Shown one piece after another: positions 21,931 to 24,828 of a stretch of DNA of 24,828 bases. Source of the stretch: Thiocapsa sp. UBA6158 (GTDB lineage Bacteria > Pseudomonadota > Gammaproteobacteria > Chromatiales > Chromatiaceae); assembly GCF_002423035.1 (NCBI RefSeq), contig NZ_DIUM01000091.1:15673-40500 (forward strand), given 5' to 3'. Every line of letters begins with the position of its first letter. Within the stretch, counting starts at the first letter, position 1. The notes under the pieces are model-generated. The model saw only the letters and a program-made list of their open reading frames with translations. It ran no database searches and was not told the origin of the DNA. The position numbers and the translations under genes were made by a program.

Positions 21931-24825
21931 TTAGCGATCCACGTCGCTGCTCCAGTAGGCCCGCGCCCGTTTACCGCTTGAATCCTGCGGGGCTTCGACG
22001 ACGCTGATGAAGGATGTGACGGCGCCGAGTCGTCGCTCCGTCGCGCCGATCAGCACCGTCGTCATCTTCCCGTCGATGGGAACGGTCGCAAGCACTGGAG
22101 ACGGCGGCAGGCCACCGCCCGAGAACTCCTTCGAGCGCGAGCCGCCGCAGGTGCCCTCGACCCCGATCGCGCCCGATCCATTGAACAGATTGACCCAGTA
22201 GCCATTGGCGACGCCGATGGGTCGCGTGCAAACGTCGAGCGACGTCCCACCCGGTCGGGATGTGCTGAAGGTAACCATGCCGGATACGATGACGGCATTG
22301 GTCACGCTCTGCTCACCGCGACCAGGATACGACATGAACCAACCGCGCTTGCTGGAGCCGGGGCCGACACCAGGATCCGCGCAATCCGGATTGATCGTCC
22401 GATCGAACATGCTGCTGGTGTCGTCGAGATCGAATGGGTAGATTCCGCTGTTGAGCGAATTAGGGTCTTCGAATGGTGTGTCGAGGAAGACATAGAAACG
22501 ATCCTCGACCTGGCTCACATAGGGGTAGTTGGTCTCCAGTGGACGCTCGCGATTGCCCGAACCCAATGCGAGATACACCGTGCCCTGATACGGCAGGGTG
22601 GCTGGCCCGTAGAGAAACTTGCGATGACCGCCCCGGGTGCGCGCGATCTTGAGCATGCTCCACTGATTGGGTGAGAGGGCCGCGCGGCTCGCTGGATCGA
22701 TGAAACCGATCCGGTAGAGATTGCCACCCGTATCGGCCGCGTAGGCGAGATCGGTGTGGCCATCCAGATCCAAATCGACGAGGCTGATGTCGGATGGAAC
22801 CGGGCGCTCCGTCTCGAAGGAGCGCAGCACCGCGCCGCTCCCGGCATCCAGGATATGAATGGCTCGCCCCTTGACCGGTTCACAGCTCGGCGTCGTGCTG
22901 TCCGCATCCTCGCATCCGTCATAGCCGCCACCCATGACGAGCACGGGTGCCGCTCCTTCTCCATAGCCTTTCAGGTAGGCCCCATTGGGCATCGACCAGG
23001 TCTGACCGATGTCGGCGAGACCGCTCGTGCAACCCGTATCAGTGGTCAGGTGCGGGCAGCCGATCGACCATTTCAATGACGGTGATGATGGAATGGTCAC
23101 ATCGAAGGCATAGACCATGCGTCCACCCCGGCGCATGGTCGGGAAGATCCAAGCCCTGTCGGCTTGGTGCTCGTGATCATAGGTGAAGATGTGTCCGATC
23201 GCGCCATCGAAGAAATAATCCTTGGGTTGCGGATTGGCCGCTGGATCTTGATTGGGAAAGGCGACCAGGGGTTGATTGTTCCGCAGACGCTCAAGTCTGG
23301 CGAAATGCTCGGGCGCGACGAATGACCAGCGTTCCGCACCCGTGCTGGCATCGATGGCATGGAGCGCGCCACCATTGGCGCCGTAATAGACCGTGATGCC
23401 GAGATCGGACCCATGGTTGAGCGGCAGCGGGCGTGAATGTACGATATCGCCATGGATGGTCGGACGCGCCTCGGTCTTGTCGTTGTCGGCGTCCATGTCG
23501 TCGATATCCATGCCGCGTATGTAGTCGACTAAGCTCGAATCGAGCCCCGTGTTCGTTGTGGTGAAGGTGACCAGGCTATTGCCCGAGCGCGTGTAGAGCT
23601 TGCGGTCGCCGATCGTGCTGCGTCTCAACATCTGAGCGGTGCCGCCTTTTTCGACGAAAGGTCCATCGGGCCGATCCGAATAAGGCTGAGTCGCGGTTTG
23701 GCATTGGCCGCGAGGATCGGGGACGACACCGAGCCCGCTCCAATAGTTGCCTGAATCGGTCGTCCAAAAACTCGACGCACACTCCGAGACGAATCCAGAG
23801 CGCAGATTGACAGCGCGCGCGCCCGAGGCATCGGCGAGATCCACGACTCCATCGAAAGACGCGATCTGATAACGCTTGAGGTTGCCGTACCAGCGTGGTT
23901 TCGCGAAGGGCTCGGGTCGGAACATCCCGATGAAGACCTGGTTCTCGTTCTGCGCCCGACTGGTCGCGTTGATCGGTAGCGCGGCGGATGAAAAGGTCGA
24001 GGTGACCGAGATGATATCGGAGATGATCTTGCTCAAGATAGATTCGAGCGCCTCCTGATTCTTTGCGAAGAAATAGGTGCCGCCGCCGACACGCGCCGCA
24101 CTCATCAAAAGCGAAGTATGATCACCGTTCTGTTTCTTGTTGAAGACATCGATGGTATAGGTGATGGCGCGGACCCGGTGACCCGAGGTGCTCGCTGGAA
24201 TTGGAACGCCATGCTGATAGAAGAATTTGGCCCAGTCGTCGAGATTCCAGTAGACACCCTTGGCGTTGTCGAATTGGCCGGTAGGCTCGATCGCCGTGCT
24301 GATGGTGCCGCGAATGTCGTATTCATTTTGCTGACCGAGGCATTCGGAAGTTTTTCTTGGATTTTCACATCCGCACTCTAAATAGCCTGCCAGACGACAA
24401 GGGCTTCCCGGGTCGTTCACGTCGCTGTTGCACTGATTTTCGTTGTTGTGACAGATTTTGCCGAACTGTTCGGTAGTGGGCACTTCATCGAATTTCGGTA
24501 TCGGAATGGGGGTTCCAGTACTGATTTGAGCCATGCGATCAGGGGTTCCGCCTGCGTTTTCGATCAACGCAGTCAGCGCATTTGAATTTAATAGGCTATC
24601 GGGCAAAGGCCCTCTGTCTGCCGGATTGCCGATGAAGATGAGATAAGTGTCTGTGCAAAGATCACTTTGCGATAGAGGTGATTCGAAGACGCTGTAATTG
24701 CTCCGATAGGCGACCCCGTCTGCGATGCTCGATGGTGTCCCTATACCTCCTTGAAGCGCATCTCCACCCGACAGATAATTGTACGCCTCCCACATGATAT
24801 CGCCGAAGGTGATTAGCGTCGTTCC
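21931..24825 (-). CDS. pilY1: PilC/PilY1 family type IV pilus adhesin, C-terminal two thirds (5' end interrupted or outside window)
   Basis: PilY1 is a pilus-associated tip protein that regulates extension and retraction and mediates adhesion. About 965 codons are visible. First is the end of a von Willebrand A-like domain (TLITFGDIMWEAYNYLSG at the very 5' end; RVRAITYTIDVFNKK and MSAARVGGGTYFFAKNQEAL at about 207-250). Next comes a linker, NQVFIGMFRPEP...RWYGNLKRYQI, then the C-terminal beta-propeller (from about 430). The calcium loop is DLDLDGHTDLAYAAD (about 670), matching the PilY1 site. Six cysteines crowd at 115-152. The first ATG (24795) lies inside conserved sequence, has no Shine-Dalgarno and no signal peptide, so it is not the true start. 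The frame is closed upstream by TGA at 24826-24828. Numbering here is from ATG 24795. Confidence 0.88.
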   Translation of the reverse strand, partial: GTTLITFGDIMWEAYNYLSGGDALQGGIGTPSSIADGVAYRSNYSVFESPLSQSDLCTDTYLIFIGNPADRGPLPDSLLNSNALTALIENAGGTPDRMAQISTGTPIPIPKFDEVPTTEQFGKICHNNENQCNSDVNDPGSPCRLAGYLECGCENPRKTSECLGQQNEYDIRGTISTAIEPTGQFDNAKGVYWNLDDWAKFFYQHGVPIPASTSGHRVRAITYTIDVFNKKQNGDHTSLLMSAARVGGGTYFFAKNQEALESILSKIISDIISVTSTFSSAALPINATSRAQNENQVFIGMFRPEPFAKPRWYGNLKRYQIASFDGVVDLADASGARAVNLRSGFVSECASSFWTTDSGNYWSGLGVVPDPRGQCQTATQPYSDRPDGPFVEKGGTAQMLRRSTIGDRKLYTRSGNSLVTFTTTNTGLDSSLVDYIRGMDIDDMDADNDKTEARPTIHGDIVHSRPLPLNHGSDLGITVYYGANGGALHAIDASTGAERWSFVAPEHFARLERLRNNQPLVAFPNQDPAANPQPKDYFFDGAIGHIFTYDHEHQADRAWIFPTMRRGGRMVYAFDVTIPSSPSLKWSIGCPHLTTDTGCTSGLADIGQTWSMPNGAYLKGYGEGAAPVLVMGGGYDGCEDADSTTPSCEPVKGRAIHILDAGSGAVLRSFETERPVPSDISLVDLDLDGHTDLAYAADTGGNLYRIGFIDPASRAALSPNQWSMLKIARTRGGHRKFLYGPATLPYQGTVYLALGSGNRERPLETNYPYVSQVEDRFYVFLDTPFEDPNSLNSGIYPFDLDDTSSMFDRTINPDCADPGVGPGSSKRGWFMSYPGRGEQSVTNAVIVSGMVTFSTSRPGGTSLDVCTRPIGVANGYWVNLFNGSGAIGVEGTCGGSRSKEFSGGGLPPSPVLATVPIDGKMTTVLIGATERRLGAVTSFISVVEAPQDSSGKRARAYWSSDVDR

Positions 24826-24828
24826 TCA

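Overview
The window is GC-rich, densely coded chromosomal DNA. The gene set (glycogen and pentose-phosphate enzymes, type IV pilus PilY1, PBP1A, an AlaC/Hom pair, a ScsB-type DsbD) and the codon use suggest a gammaproteobacterium. A purple-sulfur (Chromatiaceae-like) bacterium is my best guess, but this is inference; no rRNA, tRNA or photosynthesis gene is present to confirm it.

Layout. 1-2955 (+): tail of glycogen debranching enzyme glgX, a short-type 6-phosphogluconate dehydrogenase gnd, a glucose-6-phosphate dehydrogenase (zwf) that has lost two internal blocks and the reading frame, and a small CPXCG zinc-ribbon-like protein. 3311-8460 (+): a Gld-type ABC exporter cassette, made of an ATPase, a permease fused to a GldG-like auxiliary domain, and a DUF4340 membrane-anchored protein. 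8667-10190 (+): a membrane protein fused to a spermidine-synthase-like domain. 10509-10973 (+): a membrane-anchored coiled-coil protein built on a 54-bp tandem repeat. 11019-17472 (-): six closely spaced genes, in transcription order MOSC protein, Cys-rich unknown, DsbD/ScsB-like reductase, periplasmic redoxin, alaC and hom. 17672-18553 (+): a DUF6279 lipoprotein. 18759-21434 (-): mrcA (PBP1A). 21570-21878 (+): a stranded C-terminal piece of an RND efflux pump. 21931 to the right edge (-): pilY1, whose frame is closed by a TGA in the last three bases of the window.

The most unusual signal is an interspersed repeat family in the intergenic gaps. Six loci carry 11 modules of 82-84 bp. Each module is bounded by inverted arms of the type AAACCGCGTC...GACGCGGTTT. 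Five loci have exactly two modules separated by 25 bp (27 bp in one), so the whole element is always 190-192 bp. The arms vary in a paired, compensatory way while most interiors diverge. The elements sit flush against stop codons and just upstream of ribosome binding sites, even inside likely operons. A second, unrelated REP-like palindrome separates the RND remnant from pilY1.

Functionally, the left end is carbon-store breakdown and the oxidative pentose-phosphate route with a broken first enzyme. The centre is envelope export and membrane proteins. The minus-strand block joins periplasmic thiol chemistry to aspartate-family amino-acid metabolism. The right end is cell-wall synthesis beside rearranged pilus and efflux genes.
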